Shown here: one piece after another, positions 16,383-25,701 of the stretch
How positions within the stretch are numbered: the stretch's first letter is position 1
How the letters are laid out: the number at the start of each line of letters is the position of its first letter
Source: Pseudomonas sp. MRSN 12121
GTDB taxonomy: Bacteria > Pseudomonadota > Gammaproteobacteria > Pseudomonadales > Pseudomonadaceae
Reading direction: 5' to 3'
NCBI RefSeq assembly: GCF_000931465.1
Contig: NZ_CP010892.1
Location: 2,627,388-2,691,387, forward strand
DNA length: 64,000 bases
Program-made: the position numbers and the translations under genes
Notes under the pieces: model-generated
The model's database searches: none
What the model was told of the DNA's origin: nothing
Seen by the model: the letters and a program-made list of their open reading frames with translations, nothing else

Positions 16383-18263
16383 TCACGCTTTTTTCGCGGT
16401 GCCCTTGAGCCGCACCAACTGCCGCGTCTGCTCGGAACATTCCTTGGCCTGGCGGACCATGGCGTCGAACGGCGCGCTGATGATGTCCTCGTGGCTCAGC
16501 CAGCGTCTTTTCTGGCTCAGGCGGTAGTGGTAGCGGTACTCGCCCTTGACCCGCTCGCTGCTCAGGTCCATGTCGAACCAGGGCGAACGCAGGTTGCAGG
16601 TCTTCACATCCTTGTCCAGCTGGGCGCCGGAGAGGGTGAAGGTGTAGCGCAGGGTGTAGGTGTCGCCGATGTAGAGGTCCGCCAGCTGGCCGTTGCGCCG
16701 GTAGTTGACCAGGAAGTCCCAGTCGCCCTCCAGGGCCGCGGTCTTGTAGAAGTAGTTGCCGGAGATGTTTTCCAGGGGCTTGAGGTCGGTCAGCGAGGCC
16801 TTGACCCGATAGGTTTTCGGGGTGACGAAGGTGGTCGGCTCGCGGTCGATCTGGCAGTCGCGCAACTGCCGGGTGAAGCGCTCGCACAGGCTCTGGTCGT
16901 TGCTGGCGATACCGCTCTGACGGTCGGCGACGGTCAGTTGCATCAGCTCCATGTGGCTGAGTTCGATGCGCGCGTTGACCCGCGCCTGGCCGTCGCTGTC
17001 GAAGTGCTCCTGCTTGTCCAGCACCAGGCTGGTGTCCGGCGCTTCCAGGGGAATGTAGTCCTGGCGCACCTGGCCCTGGGCGTCGCTGACAAAGGCCCAG
17101 CGCTCCTGGATATCGGGCATGCTGCGGCCCGGGTCGAACACCGGGTTGGTCGGGTCCAGCCACCACACCTGGCCGTCGACTTCGGCCCGCACGATGGCGT
17201 GGTTCGGCGCGTGGGTGCCGGGGATCAACAGCGGTGCGACCACGTTTTCGCGGCTGACCCAGGCCGTCTCGGCCTTGATTCCGCTGGCCTTGAGCAGGGC
17301 GGCCAGGAGCACCGCCAGGTCCTTGCAGTCGCCGTAGCCGCGCTGTTCGATCTGCGCCAGCTCGAAGGGCACGTAGCCGCGCTCGGTGGCGCGCCAGTCG
17401 CCCAGGTAACGGTAGTGGTCGTTGATGTGCTGCATCAGCCCGGCCACTTGCTGTGCCGGCGGCAGGTCGCGCAGGCCGGCCACCACCTTGGCGCTGGTGG
17501 GCGGCAACGGCGCGGCGAGGATCTGCTGGTAGCGCTGGGCCAGGGGCCCGAAGTAGTCCTGCACCTCGGTGCTGCTGCCCAGCTCGACCCGCGGCACGCG
17601 CTGGATGAAGCCGATCGAGGGCTCGTTGATGTAGTTGAGGAAGACCGGGGCTTTCTGCTCGATGGTCAGGGTCTTGCGGTCGGCGGTGGCGCTGAAGCGA
17701 TAGGCGTCCATCTGCTCGCTGCGCCAGATGATCGGGCGAGGGGCGCGATAGGTGATCTTGAAGCTGTCCTGGCGTACCGGCTTGGGCCCGAACTGCAGCA
17801 CCGAATGGAACTGCCCCAGCAGCGGCTTGGCCGCGTAGTGCTGCTGCACGGTGTAGCTGAGCCGGGTGCCGACCCGCAGATTGGGGAAGGCCAGGGAGGT
17901 CTGCTTCTCGCGCAGGAAACCCTGTTCCGGGTTGGGCGCGGTGCGCGTGTCGATCTGCCCCGGCGCCAGGGCCACGGGTTTGCCGCCCGGTGCGGTGGAT
18001 TCGGCCTTGAGCAGTTCGAAGCCATCGGTCTCGGCGTAGCTGAAGTCGATGCGCGAGAGCATTTCGCGGCCGGCCGGGGTGAGGATGGTGTAGCGCTGGG
18101 TGGTGGTGCAGTCGCTGCTGTGGTCGGCGTTGAACCGGCATTCCATTTCGGCATCGGCGGCCAGGGCGGCTTCCGATTGCGGTTGATAGGCAGCGCAAGC
18201 CTGCCAGGAGAGCAGTCCGAGACCGGCGCAGATCAGGGGACGGTAAAGCACAGAACGGGACAT
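16383..18263 (-). CDS. Exported DUF3857/transglutaminase-like protein
   Basis: The 626-residue product starts at ATG 18263 with GAGG 6 nt upstream. Residues 1-24 form a signal peptide (LICAGLGLLSWQACA). Residues about 50-220 match the DUF3857 type, and about 250-360 form a transglutaminase-like core with its triad visible: Cys in YGDCKDLAVL, His in APNHAIVRAE and Asp in WWLDPTNP. A beta-rich C-terminal domain follows. Such proteins are periplasmic or surface-associated peptidase or transferase candidates without a settled role. Not linked to neighbours by operon spacing. A GntR-type palindrome lies 120 bp upstream. Confidence 0.82.
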   Translation of the reverse strand: MSRSVLYRPLICAGLGLLSWQACAAYQPQSEAALAADAEMECRFNADHSSDCTTTQRYTILTPAGREMLSRIDFSYAETDGFELLKAESTAPGGKPVALAPGQIDTRTAPNPEQGFLREKQTSLAFPNLRVGTRLSYTVQQHYAAKPLLGQFHSVLQFGPKPVRQDSFKITYRAPRPIIWRSEQMDAYRFSATADRKTLTIEQKAPVFLNYINEPSIGFIQRVPRVELGSSTEVQDYFGPLAQRYQQILAAPLPPTSAKVVAGLRDLPPAQQVAGLMQHINDHYRYLGDWRATERGYVPFELAQIEQRGYGDCKDLAVLLAALLKASGIKAETAWVSRENVVAPLLIPGTHAPNHAIVRAEVDGQVWWLDPTNPVFDPGRSMPDIQERWAFVSDAQGQVRQDYIPLEAPDTSLVLDKQEHFDSDGQARVNARIELSHMELMQLTVADRQSGIASNDQSLCERFTRQLRDCQIDREPTTFVTPKTYRVKASLTDLKPLENISGNYFYKTAALEGDWDFLVNYRRNGQLADLYIGDTYTLRYTFTLSGAQLDKDVKTCNLRSPWFDMDLSSERVKGEYRYHYRLSQKRRWLSHEDIISAPFDAMVRQAKECSEQTRQLVRLKGTAKKA

Positions 18264-18382
18264 GGGCGCCTCGGGTGAATCAGTAAAAACAGCCACAGCG
18301 CACCGTGCGGATCGCGCATCCGGTGCGGGTGGCAAGTGGGGGAGGCGCCAAATGATAATTTATCGCAACACCGATTTACACC

Positions 18383-18395
18383 ATTGTCTGACAAT
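18383..18395. promoter_or_regulatory. ATTGTC-T-GACAAT palindrome (GntR/FadR-like site)
   Basis: A perfect 6-1-6 inverted repeat 120 bp upstream of the DUF3857 gene. It is the third copy of the TTGTCNGACAA core in the window. Confidence 0.45.
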
Positions 18396-18514
18396 CACTT
18401 GTCGCTGAAAGCCGCGATCTAGAGCGGTTTGTTTAAGATAGGCGGGATTTTCGAGGCGACTGGCGAGCACTCGCGCGGCCGTTGTCGAGGGGAACCGGAG
18501 CGCGGCTTTATCCC

Positions 18515-18545
18515 CGCCGGATATGGCCCAAAGCCATATCCGGCG
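18515..18545. other. Perfect 13-bp stem-loop in a 407-nt gap
   Basis: CGCCGGATATGGC pairs with GCCATATCCGGCG across a 5-nt loop; there is no T tract, so it is not a standard terminator. The gap 18264-18670 otherwise holds the GntR-type palindrome and no convincing gene. The element differs from the REP families and may be a remnant of another palindromic repeat. Confidence 0.5.
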
Positions 18546-18670
18546 CTCCGTAAGCGGCTGCGGCTTGCGTTGTTTTGTCGCGGGCGCTGGCTGGGGTGGT
18601 TATTGGCGCAATGCTTGAAATGTTTTGTTACTAAATGCGCGCTGGGCCGGCATGGTCGCTCCTTGCGGTT

Positions 18671-19768
18671 TCAGTCATGGATATCGAACGCGGTGCTGCC
18701 CAGGCGCTCGCCGTTGACCAGGATATGCAGCACATGGCGGCCCGGGTAGTGGCGGCGGGTGGTCAGCTCGCGGATGTGCTGGGCGCGACCCAGGTGTTCC
18801 CGGGCGCCGGCGGGCAGGGTGAGGGTCTTGAGCTTGAACACCTTGGCGCGGGTGGCGCCCGAAGCCTTGATGTAGTCGATGGCGTAATCCACCACCAGGC
18901 GCTGGCTGGCCTCGGCGGTGGACTCCAGGGCGAAGGACAGGTTGATCCGTTCCCCCAGGCGGATCGCCGCCGGCTCGACCCGCAGGCCGTGCAGCCGCAC
19001 TTGCGGCGCATGCCCGGCGCCGATGATCGCCAGCGCCCGGCGGTTGCCCTGCTTGATCAGGCTGCGCAGCGCATGGCGGGCGATCCAGGCGGTGTGCGGG
19101 TGTTCCAGGGACCAGCCTTCGAGCCGCTCCAGCAGCCAGTCGGGATGGTCCTTGGCGATATCGTTGAGGTGGTTGGCCACCGATTTGCGCACATACAGGC
19201 TCGGGTCGGCCTTGAGCTGTTCGAGGATCGGCGCGGCGAGGTCCGGGTCGGCCTGGATCGCTTCCAGGCGGAACGACCAGGGCAGGCGCGGGCGGCTGCC
19301 TTCGCTGGCCAGGCGGCGCACATGTTCGTTGGCGTCCCCGGCCCATTCGCGCAGTACCGCCAGGGTGCGCGGCAGGTCGCTGGCGAGGAACGGGCGGATG
19401 GCGAATTCCGAAGAACCGAAGGTGGTGAAGTGTTTGAGCGCGGCCATCGAGCGCGGGAAATCGTGGCGGCCGTAGCTGGCCACGTAGTGCGGCAGGAACA
19501 TGCAGACGAAACGGCTGTTCAGGCGCGGGGCGAGGGCGTACAGCCGCGCGAGGTTGTCCTCGTAGCCGGTCGGCAGTACGGCGTGCAGGCTTTCGCTGAC
19601 TCGCGCCAGGCGCTGCATCACCGACAGCCCGGCGAGGTCGCGGGTCGCGTGGTCGAGAAAGCCGCGGTGATCGAACGCCGGGTCCACGGCGAGCATTTCC
19701 CGGGCGATGTGCTCCAGGCGTTCGTGGTTGAAGATTTCCTTGAGGGCAGGGGCGCTGGCGGTGGTCAT
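18671..19768 (-). CDS. DNA alkylation repair / HEAT-repeat (AlkD-like) protein
   Basis: The 365-residue product starts at ATG 19768. Although the frame stays open to 20002, that part is translated REP sequence. The N-terminal two thirds are alpha-helical repeats (DLAGLSVMQRLARVSESLH, DDPSLYVRKSVANHLND-type blocks) of the DNA alkylation repair/HEAT superfamily. The last 100 residues form a beta-rich extension. AlkD relatives excise bulky or cationic alkylated bases by wrapping DNA, but some homologues lack activity. The gene stands alone. Family call fair; activity not shown. Confidence 0.75.
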   Translation of the reverse strand: MTTASAPALKEIFNHERLEHIAREMLAVDPAFDHRGFLDHATRDLAGLSVMQRLARVSESLHAVLPTGYEDNLARLYALAPRLNSRFVCMFLPHYVASYGRHDFPRSMAALKHFTTFGSSEFAIRPFLASDLPRTLAVLREWAGDANEHVRRLASEGSRPRLPWSFRLEAIQADPDLAAPILEQLKADPSLYVRKSVANHLNDIAKDHPDWLLERLEGWSLEHPHTAWIARHALRSLIKQGNRRALAIIGAGHAPQVRLHGLRVEPAAIRLGERINLSFALESTAEASQRLVVDYAIDYIKASGATRAKVFKLKTLTLPAGAREHLGRAQHIRELTTRRHYPGRHVLHILVNGERLGSTAFDIHD

Positions 19769-19867
19769 CGGCGGGTCCGTTCGAGGGCTGGGCGCCGGGT
19801 ACTGTAGTGCAGCCGACTGACAGGAATTGTCAGGAGCGGCGTCCTGGCGACCCACCGCGGCGCCTGC

Positions 19868-19987
19868 ATCTCGCGCAAGCTGCGCTCCTACGGAGTCGAT
19901 CTTCTGTAGGAGCGAGGCTTGCCCGCGATGGCGTCGTGCCTGACTTTGCGCGGTGCCTGCATCGCCGGCAAGCCTGGCTCCTACGGA
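19868..19987. repeat. Cluster of three REP palindromes (TAGGAGCG family)
   Basis: Three alternating copies occur in about 120 bp: one ending CGCTCCTACGG, one starting TGTAGGAGCGAGG and a degenerate third ending GGCTCCTACGG. Most other sites have two. Confidence 0.85.
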
Positions 19988-20025
19988 TCGGGTGCCAGGC
20001 ACAATTAGAGGCGGTGCTCCACTAC

Positions 20026-21849
20026 TCAGCGTGGCGGCGGCAGTACGCCTTCGGTCTGCTCGTCCTGTTCGTCTTCCGCGAACAGCCGCGCCAGCTCGGC
20101 GCGGGCTTCCTGGGCCGACTGCAGGATCTTGGCGTGGTCGTCGTAGATCGCGTGCTGGGCTTCGAGCATCTGTTCGTCGTGGGCGGTGAAGCGCTTGATC
20201 CGCGAGTCGGCCTGGGCGTGGCTCAGGCCCAGGCCGATCAGCGCCTTGCGCGTCATTTCCAGGCTGGAGTAATAGGTTTCCCGCACCGCGTCGGCGCCCA
20301 GGTCCACCAGCTTGTGCACGTGCTGGCGGTTACGGGCGCGGGCGATGATCTTGATGTGCGGGTACAGCTTGCGCACCACCGCGGCGGTCTTGATGTTGGT
20401 GTCCGGGTCGTCGGTGGCGATGATGAAGAACTCCGCCTCGCCGACCTTGGCCGCCTTGAGGATTTCCGCGCGCATCGGGTCGCCGTAGAACACTGGCAGG
20501 CCGCCGAAGCTGCGGGTCAGCTCGATGGTGTCGACCGAAGTGTCGAGGGCGACGAAGGGGATTTTCTGCGCCCGCAGGATCCGCGCGACGATCTGGCCCA
20601 TCCGGCCCACCCCGGCGATCACCACCCGCGGCGCATCGGTAGTGATCTCGCGGTATTCGTCGGGCATTTCCACCGGCTTGGCCTTGGGTTGCAGCAGGCG
20701 CGCGCCGGCCAGGAGCAGTAGCGGCGTGAGCGCCATGGACAGGGTGATGGTCAGCACCAGCAGGTCGTACAGGCGCGGCTCGAACAGGCCCTGGTCGCGG
20801 CCGATCTTGAACACCACGAAGGCGAATTCGCCGCCGGCCGCCAGCACCACGCCCAGGCGCACCGCGCTCAAGCGGCCCAGGCCACCGGCCAGGCGCCCGA
20901 CCACGAACAGCAGTGGCAGCTTGAGGCCGATCAGCAGCAGGGTCAGGCCGAGCACCGCGAGCGGCGCGCTGAACAGCAGGCCGATATTGGCACCCATGCC
21001 GACGCTGATGAAAAACAGCCCGAGCAGCAGGCCCTTGAAGGGTTCGATCTGCGCTTCCAGCTCGTGGCGGTATTCCGAGTCCGCCAGCAGCAGGCCGGCG
21101 AGGAAGGCGCCGAGGGCCATGGACACGCCCACCATGTCCATCAGCCACGCGGTGCCGATCACCACCAGCAACGCGGTGGCGGTAGACACTTCCGGCAGGC
21201 CGGTGCGCGCCACCACGCGGAACACCGGACGCAGCAGATAACGCCCGCCGATCACCACCACGGCGATGCTGCCCAGCACCTGCAAGCCATGGCGCAGGTC
21301 CTCGGCGCTGCTGGTGTTGTGGTCGACCCCGGCCAGTACCGGCACCATGGCGATCAGCGGGATCGCCGCGATGTCCTGGAACAGCAGGATGGCGAAGGCC
21401 AGGCGGCCGTGGGGGCTGGTCAGTTCCTTGCGCTCGGCCAGGCTTTGCAGGCCGAAGGCGGTGGACGACAACGCCAGGCCCAGGCCCAGCACGATGGCGC
21501 TGTTCAGCGGCTGGCCGAACAGGAACAGGGCCACGCAACCGATCACCACGCCGGTCAGCAGCACCTGGGCCAGGCCGACGCCGAACACCGATTTGCGCAT
21601 CACCCACAAGCGCCGCGGCGACAGTTCCAGGCCGATGATGAACAGCAGCAGCACCACGCCCAGCTCCGAGACATGGCTGATGCTCTGCGGGTTGCCCACC
21701 AGCCCCAGCACCGCCGGGCCGATGATCACCCCGGCCAGCAGATAGCCGAGCACGGCGCCCAGTTGCAGGCGCTTGGCCAGGGGGACGGTCAGCACCGCCG
21801 CGAACAGAAACACGACAGCGGCTTGCAACAGGTTGCCTTCATGGGGCAT
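20026..21849 (-). CDS. Kef-type K+ efflux / cation:proton antiporter (CPA2) with RCK domain
   Basis: The 607-residue product starts at ATG 21849 behind AGGAG. About 12 hydrophobic helices fill residues 1-390 (YLLAGVIIGPAVLG, LFQDIAAIPLI and GAFLAGLLLADSEYRHELE, the last a Kef-like GALLAG-L-DSEYRH block). Residues about 410-530 form an RCK/TrkA-N nucleotide-binding domain (VVIAGVGRMGQIVAR). KefB and KefC are glutathione-adduct-gated K+ efflux systems protecting against electrophiles. No KefF/KefG ancillary oxidoreductase gene is adjacent. Single gene, inner membrane. Confidence 0.88.
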   Translation of the reverse strand: MPHEGNLLQAAVVFLFAAVLTVPLAKRLQLGAVLGYLLAGVIIGPAVLGLVGNPQSISHVSELGVVLLLFIIGLELSPRRLWVMRKSVFGVGLAQVLLTGVVIGCVALFLFGQPLNSAIVLGLGLALSSTAFGLQSLAERKELTSPHGRLAFAILLFQDIAAIPLIAMVPVLAGVDHNTSSAEDLRHGLQVLGSIAVVVIGGRYLLRPVFRVVARTGLPEVSTATALLVVIGTAWLMDMVGVSMALGAFLAGLLLADSEYRHELEAQIEPFKGLLLGLFFISVGMGANIGLLFSAPLAVLGLTLLLIGLKLPLLFVVGRLAGGLGRLSAVRLGVVLAAGGEFAFVVFKIGRDQGLFEPRLYDLLVLTITLSMALTPLLLLAGARLLQPKAKPVEMPDEYREITTDAPRVVIAGVGRMGQIVARILRAQKIPFVALDTSVDTIELTRSFGGLPVFYGDPMRAEILKAAKVGEAEFFIIATDDPDTNIKTAAVVRKLYPHIKIIARARNRQHVHKLVDLGADAVRETYYSSLEMTRKALIGLGLSHAQADSRIKRFTAHDEQMLEAQHAIYDDHAKILQSAQEARAELARLFAEDEQDEQTEGVLPPPR

Positions 21850-22069
21850 GGGCTTACTCCTGGGAAAAACGGGTATTGGGTGGTGCACGGAAAAAAAACG
21901 GCTGCGCCTCAGGCAACCGTTTGGCCCGCGGGTTCCATGGGGGATGGCTGTGCAGCATAAAGTCTGCGCCGGGCGCAGTCAGCTGTTAATGGCCGAGGCC
22001 GCCGGCACGCCGTAGCGTGCCAGGGAAAGGTTTCAGCCCGGTGTGTGCGGGGGGCTATGGGCGAGGCCC

Positions 22070-22960
22070 TCAGTGTGGCCATTGTTCCAGCAGGATCGAC
22101 ACGAATTTTTCCGCGGCGGGCGACAGCGAGGCGCCGCGTCGGTAGACCAGGCCCAGGGTGCGGTTGACCACCGGTTCGCTCAACGGAATGCTCACCAGGG
22201 TCGGGTGGTCGGCAGCCGGCATGGCCAGGCTGGGCATGGCCGACACCCCAAGCCCGGCCTCGACCATGCCCAGCGAAGTCGACAGGTGCTGCACCTCGTA
22301 GAACCACTGGGGGCGCCAGCTCAGGCCCGACAGGGCATGGTCCAGCAGCATGCGGTTGCCGCTCAGGCGGCCGACGCCGATCAGTCGGTAATCGCTGAGT
22401 TCCGACCAGGTGACGGAGGTCTTTTTCGCCAGTTCGTGGTCGCGCCGGCAGGCCAGTACGAAGGGTTCGTTGACCAGGGGCACGAACTCGATGTCCGGGT
22501 GCTGGCCGCTCATCATGTTGATGCCGAAATCCGCTTCGCCACGCAGCACGGCTTCCAGCCCCTCGTTGGCGCTGAGGTCGAGCAGGCGGATGCGGATTTT
22601 CGGATAGCGCTCGTTGTAGAGACGGATCACCGACGGCAGGAAGTAGAAGGCGGCGGTGGGAATGCAGGCCAGGGTCACCTGGCCGATCTGCCGTTCCGCC
22701 AGTTCGCGGATGTTGAGGATCGAGTCGTCGAAGTCATCCAGCAGGCGCCGCGCCTTGGGCAAAAAATCCCGGCCGACGCTGGTCAGGCTGACCTTGCGCG
22801 TGGTGCGGTCGAGCAGGGCGGTGCCCAGTCCCTCTTCCAGCTTCTTCATGCGGCGGCTCAGGGCCGGCTGGGACAGGTGCAGGGCATCGGCGGCTTCGTG
22901 AAAACTCCCCAGTTCGGCGATTTTCACGAAAGATCTTATGTCCTGAAGCTCATATTCCAT
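22070..22960 (-). CDS. LysR-family regulator of the organic-acid cassette
   Basis: The 296-residue product starts at ATG 22960. The N-terminal winged HTH (VKIAELGSFHEAADALHLSQ, then SRRMKKLEEGLG) is followed by a substrate-binding-like effector domain. It is divergent from the PrpF-like isomerase gene across a 168-bp AT-rich promoter region, the classic LysR arrangement. It very likely controls the isomerase-DctA-CitMHS-OprD genes in response to their substrate. Confidence 0.92.
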   Translation of the reverse strand: MEYELQDIRSFVKIAELGSFHEAADALHLSQPALSRRMKKLEEGLGTALLDRTTRKVSLTSVGRDFLPKARRLLDDFDDSILNIRELAERQIGQVTLACIPTAAFYFLPSVIRLYNERYPKIRIRLLDLSANEGLEAVLRGEADFGINMMSGQHPDIEFVPLVNEPFVLACRRDHELAKKTSVTWSELSDYRLIGVGRLSGNRMLLDHALSGLSWRPQWFYEVQHLSTSLGMVEAGLGVSAMPSLAMPAADHPTLVSIPLSEPVVNRTLGLVYRRGASLSPAAEKFVSILLEQWPH

Positions 22961-23010
22961 GGTTTTCGTCTCAGGCTGGGTCGGGGCGGGGCGCCGCTCA
23001 CCTTAAAATA

Positions 23011-23024
23011 TTTCATTCGTGAAA
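23011..23024. promoter_or_regulatory. TTTCA-N4-TGAAA inverted repeat, candidate LysR site
   Basis: It lies in the divergent promoter region between the LysR gene and the isomerase gene, within an A/T-rich stretch. LysR sites are usually short interrupted dyads of this kind. Confidence 0.4.
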
Positions 23025-23128
23025 CGCAATAATCGCTACGATCTTTGCATTGGAAACATGGTTCGTTCCCTGACACTCTTTTGTCCAGAACATCAATTAC
23101 CCCGATTGATTAACAAGAGTCTGTGTCC

Positions 23129-24205
23129 ATGCAACGAATTCCTTGTGTGCTCATGCGCGGCGGTACCTCCAAGGGGCCGGTGTTTCTCGCCTGGGACCTG
23201 CCCGTGTCGGTCGAACAACGCGACGAGCTGCTCCTCGACCTGATGGGCTCGGGCCATGAACTGGAGATCGACGGCATCGGCGGCGGCAGCCCGCAGACCA
23301 GCAAGGTCGCGATCGTCAGCCCGTCGCTGCACCCCGACGCCGATGTCGACTACCTGTTCGTGCAGGTGATGGTGTCCCAGCGCCGGGTGGATACCGCGCC
23401 CAACTGCGGCAACATGCTGTGTGCGGTCGGCCCCTTCGCGGTCGAGCAGGGCCTGGTCAAGGCCACGGGCGAACAGACCCTGGTGCGCATCCGCAACCTC
23501 AACACCGGCACCTTCGTCGATTCCCTGGTCCAGACCCCGGGAGGCAAGGTCAGCTACGAAGGCGACACCGCCATCGATGGCGTGCCCGGCACCGCCGCGC
23601 CCGTGCAACTGACGTTCCTCGACGCCGCCGGCAGCAAGACCGGCAAACTCTTCCCCACCGGCAATACCCGGGACCTGTTCGATGGCATCCCGGTGACCTG
23701 CATCGACATGGCCATGCCGATGCTGATCGTCGAAGCCGGGCAACTGGGCAAGCGTGGCGACGAAACCCCGGCCGAGCTGGATGCCGACAAGGGCTTCCTG
23801 GCGCGGCTGGAGGCCCTGCGCCTGCAAGCCGGACGGGCCATGGGGCTGGGCGATGTCAGCGACAAGGTGATCCCCAAGCCGGTGCTGGTTTCCCCGGCCA
23901 AGGCGGGTGGAACCCTTCAGGTGCGCTACTTCATGCCGCACAACTGCCATCGCGCGCTGGCGATCACTGGTTCCATCGGCCTGGCCACTGCCTGTGTCAG
24001 CGCCGGCAGTGTCGCCGCCGAACTGCTGGGTGGCGCCAGGCAATTGCAGCAAGTGCGCCTGGAGCATCCCAGTGGCGGGATCGATGTCGTATTGTCCTAC
24101 ACCGGCAGCCAGGGTGAGACCATCCGCGCCTCGGTGGTGCGCACCGCGCGAAGGCTGTTCTCGGGTTTTGTCTACGCCCCGGCGTCACAGCGCCTGGCCG
24201 GATAG
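23129..24205 (+). CDS. PrpF-family isomerase (4-oxalomesaconate tautomerase-like)
   Basis: The 358-residue product starts at ATG 23129 after AAGAG; GTG 23123 is an alternative. PrpF-family hallmarks are clear: PCVLMRGGTSKGPVF at the N-terminus, IDGIGGGSPQTSKVAI, DTAPNCGNML, FPTGNTRDLFDGI, TCIDMAMPM and YFMPHNCHRA. The fold is that of diaminopimelate epimerase-like proton shuttles. Members interconvert 2-methylaconitate isomers (PrpF) or oxalomesaconate tautomers (GalD). No AcnD, gallate or methylcitrate genes are adjacent, so the substrate is open. Tri- and dicarboxylate transporters follow, pointing to an aconitate-like acid. Confidence 0.85.
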   Translation: MQRIPCVLMRGGTSKGPVFLAWDLPVSVEQRDELLLDLMGSGHELEIDGIGGGSPQTSKVAIVSPSLHPDADVDYLFVQVMVSQRRVDTAPNCGNMLCAVGPFAVEQGLVKATGEQTLVRIRNLNTGTFVDSLVQTPGGKVSYEGDTAIDGVPGTAAPVQLTFLDAAGSKTGKLFPTGNTRDLFDGIPVTCIDMAMPMLIVEAGQLGKRGDETPAELDADKGFLARLEALRLQAGRAMGLGDVSDKVIPKPVLVSPAKAGGTLQVRYFMPHNCHRALAITGSIGLATACVSAGSVAAELLGGARQLQQVRLEHPSGGIDVVLSYTGSQGETIRASVVRTARRLFSGFVYAPASQRLAG

Positions 24206-24262
24206 TCCTGCAACGCAGTGACCGTCGTTTGCATCAGAACAATTCTAAAAATGGGTGATGCC

Positions 24263-25573
24263 ATGAAAGTCGTTAAATCGCTCTACTTCCAGATCATCTG
24301 TGCCGTGTTGCTGGGCGTGGTGGTCGGGCACTTCTGGGCCCAGCAGGCCATTGCCCTCAAGCCCCTGGGCGATGCCTTCATCAAGCTGATCAAGATGATG
24401 ATCGCCCCGGTGGTGTTCTGCACCATCGTCACCGGGATCGCCGGGATGAGCGACAAGCGTTCCCTGGGGCGCCTCTTGAGCAAGACCATGCTGCTGTTCC
24501 TCGGGTTGACGGTGATCAGCCTGATCATCGGCCTGGTGGCGGTGTACCTGTTCAAGCCCGGTGCCGGCATGAACATCGATCCCTCGCACCTGAGTACCCA
24601 GGGCCTGTCGCAGTACACCGAGTCGGCGGCGAAGCTGGGGGTGGTGGATTTCTTCATGCACATCATCCCCGAGACGTTCGTGGGCGCCTTCAACAAGGGC
24701 GAGGTGCTGCCGGTCCTGTTCATCGCGGTGCTCTGCGGCTTCGCCCTGTCGTCCCTGGGCGAGCGCGGCAAGCCGGTGCTGGACGTGCTGGAAGCCGCCT
24801 CGCACATGGTGTTCAAGATCTTCTCCTACCTGATGCGCTTTGCCCCGATCGGTGCGTTCGGCGCGCTGGCCTTCACGGTCGGGCAGTACGGCATTACTTC
24901 GCTGGGTTCCCTGGCCAAGCTGATCATGACCCTCTACATCGCCTGCGGATTCTTCGTCTTCGTGGTCCTGGCGGGTATTTGCCGGGCCCATGGTTTCAGC
25001 CTGTGGAAGCTGCTGCGCTACCTGCGGGAGGAGTTCCTGGTGGTGCTCGGTACTTCGTCCACTGAGCCGGTGATGCCGCGCATGCTGGAGAAACTCCAGG
25101 CCCTGGGGTGCAAGAAAGGCGTGGTCGGCCTGGTGCTGCCCACCGGTTACTCGTTCAACCTCGACGGCACGGCCATCTACCTGTCGCTGGCGGCGATCTT
25201 CATTGCCCAGGCCTGCAACATCGACCTGAGCCTGGGGCAGGTGATGACGATGCTGGCGATCATGCTGCTGTCGTCCAAGGGCGCGGCGGGTGTCACCGGC
25301 AGTGGCTTCGTCGCCCTGGCCTCGACCCTCACGGTGATCCATGACATTCCCCTGGCGGGCCTGGCGCTGCTGATCGGCATCGACCGCTTCATGTCCGAGG
25401 CCCGGGCCCTGACCAGCCTGGCCAGCAATGCCGTGGCGACCATCGTGATCTCGCTCTCGGAACAGGCCTGCGATCGCCAGGTGCTGCTGCAGACCCTGGA
25501 TGGCAAGGCGGCGCCCGGCCCCCAGGCCAGCGACGATGCCTGGAAACCAGTGCAGGCCGGTAAACACCTCTAG
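24263..25573 (+). CDS. DctA-family dicarboxylate/cation symporter
   Basis: The 436-residue product starts at ATG 24263. It is a sodium:dicarboxylate symporter (DAACS family) with multiple helices. Signature blocks are FIKLIKMMIAPVVFCTIV, FLVVLGTSSTEPVMPRML (the serine-rich re-entrant loop) and PTGYSFNLDGTAIYLSLA; SSKGAAGVTGSGF is the second hairpin. It imports C4-dicarboxylates such as succinate, fumarate or malate, and some members take citrate or orotate. It lies 57 bp after the isomerase gene. It is a second DctA-like gene if the genome also has the usual dctA. Confidence 0.9.
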   Translation: MKVVKSLYFQIICAVLLGVVVGHFWAQQAIALKPLGDAFIKLIKMMIAPVVFCTIVTGIAGMSDKRSLGRLLSKTMLLFLGLTVISLIIGLVAVYLFKPGAGMNIDPSHLSTQGLSQYTESAAKLGVVDFFMHIIPETFVGAFNKGEVLPVLFIAVLCGFALSSLGERGKPVLDVLEAASHMVFKIFSYLMRFAPIGAFGALAFTVGQYGITSLGSLAKLIMTLYIACGFFVFVVLAGICRAHGFSLWKLLRYLREEFLVVLGTSSTEPVMPRMLEKLQALGCKKGVVGLVLPTGYSFNLDGTAIYLSLAAIFIAQACNIDLSLGQVMTMLAIMLLSSKGAAGVTGSGFVALASTLTVIHDIPLAGLALLIGIDRFMSEARALTSLASNAVATIVISLSEQACDRQVLLQTLDGKAAPGPQASDDAWKPVQAGKHL

Positions 25574-25619
25574 CCGCTCGCGGCTGCTTCGCTACACCCG
25601 TTGACCCCGTTCGAACCCT

Positions 25620-25640
25620 CGCCAGGCTCCCCGCCTGGCG
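25620..25640 (+). other. 8-bp stem-loop between symporter genes
   Basis: CGCCAGGC/GCCTGGCG with a 5-nt loop and no T tract. It may stabilise the 3' end of the upstream mRNA segment or give partial attenuation before the CitMHS gene. Confidence 0.45.
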
Positions 25641-25701
25641 GGTAGGGGGCCGTGCGCCTGGGCGTCGGCCATGCTTGTCCATAACAACAAGAGAATCTTC
25701 C

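Noticed and set aside
20026..21849. Assignment of the antiporter specifically as KefB or KefC
   Set aside because: No KefF or KefG partner gene is adjacent and specificity residues cannot be judged by eye; only the Kef/CPA2 family is claimed.
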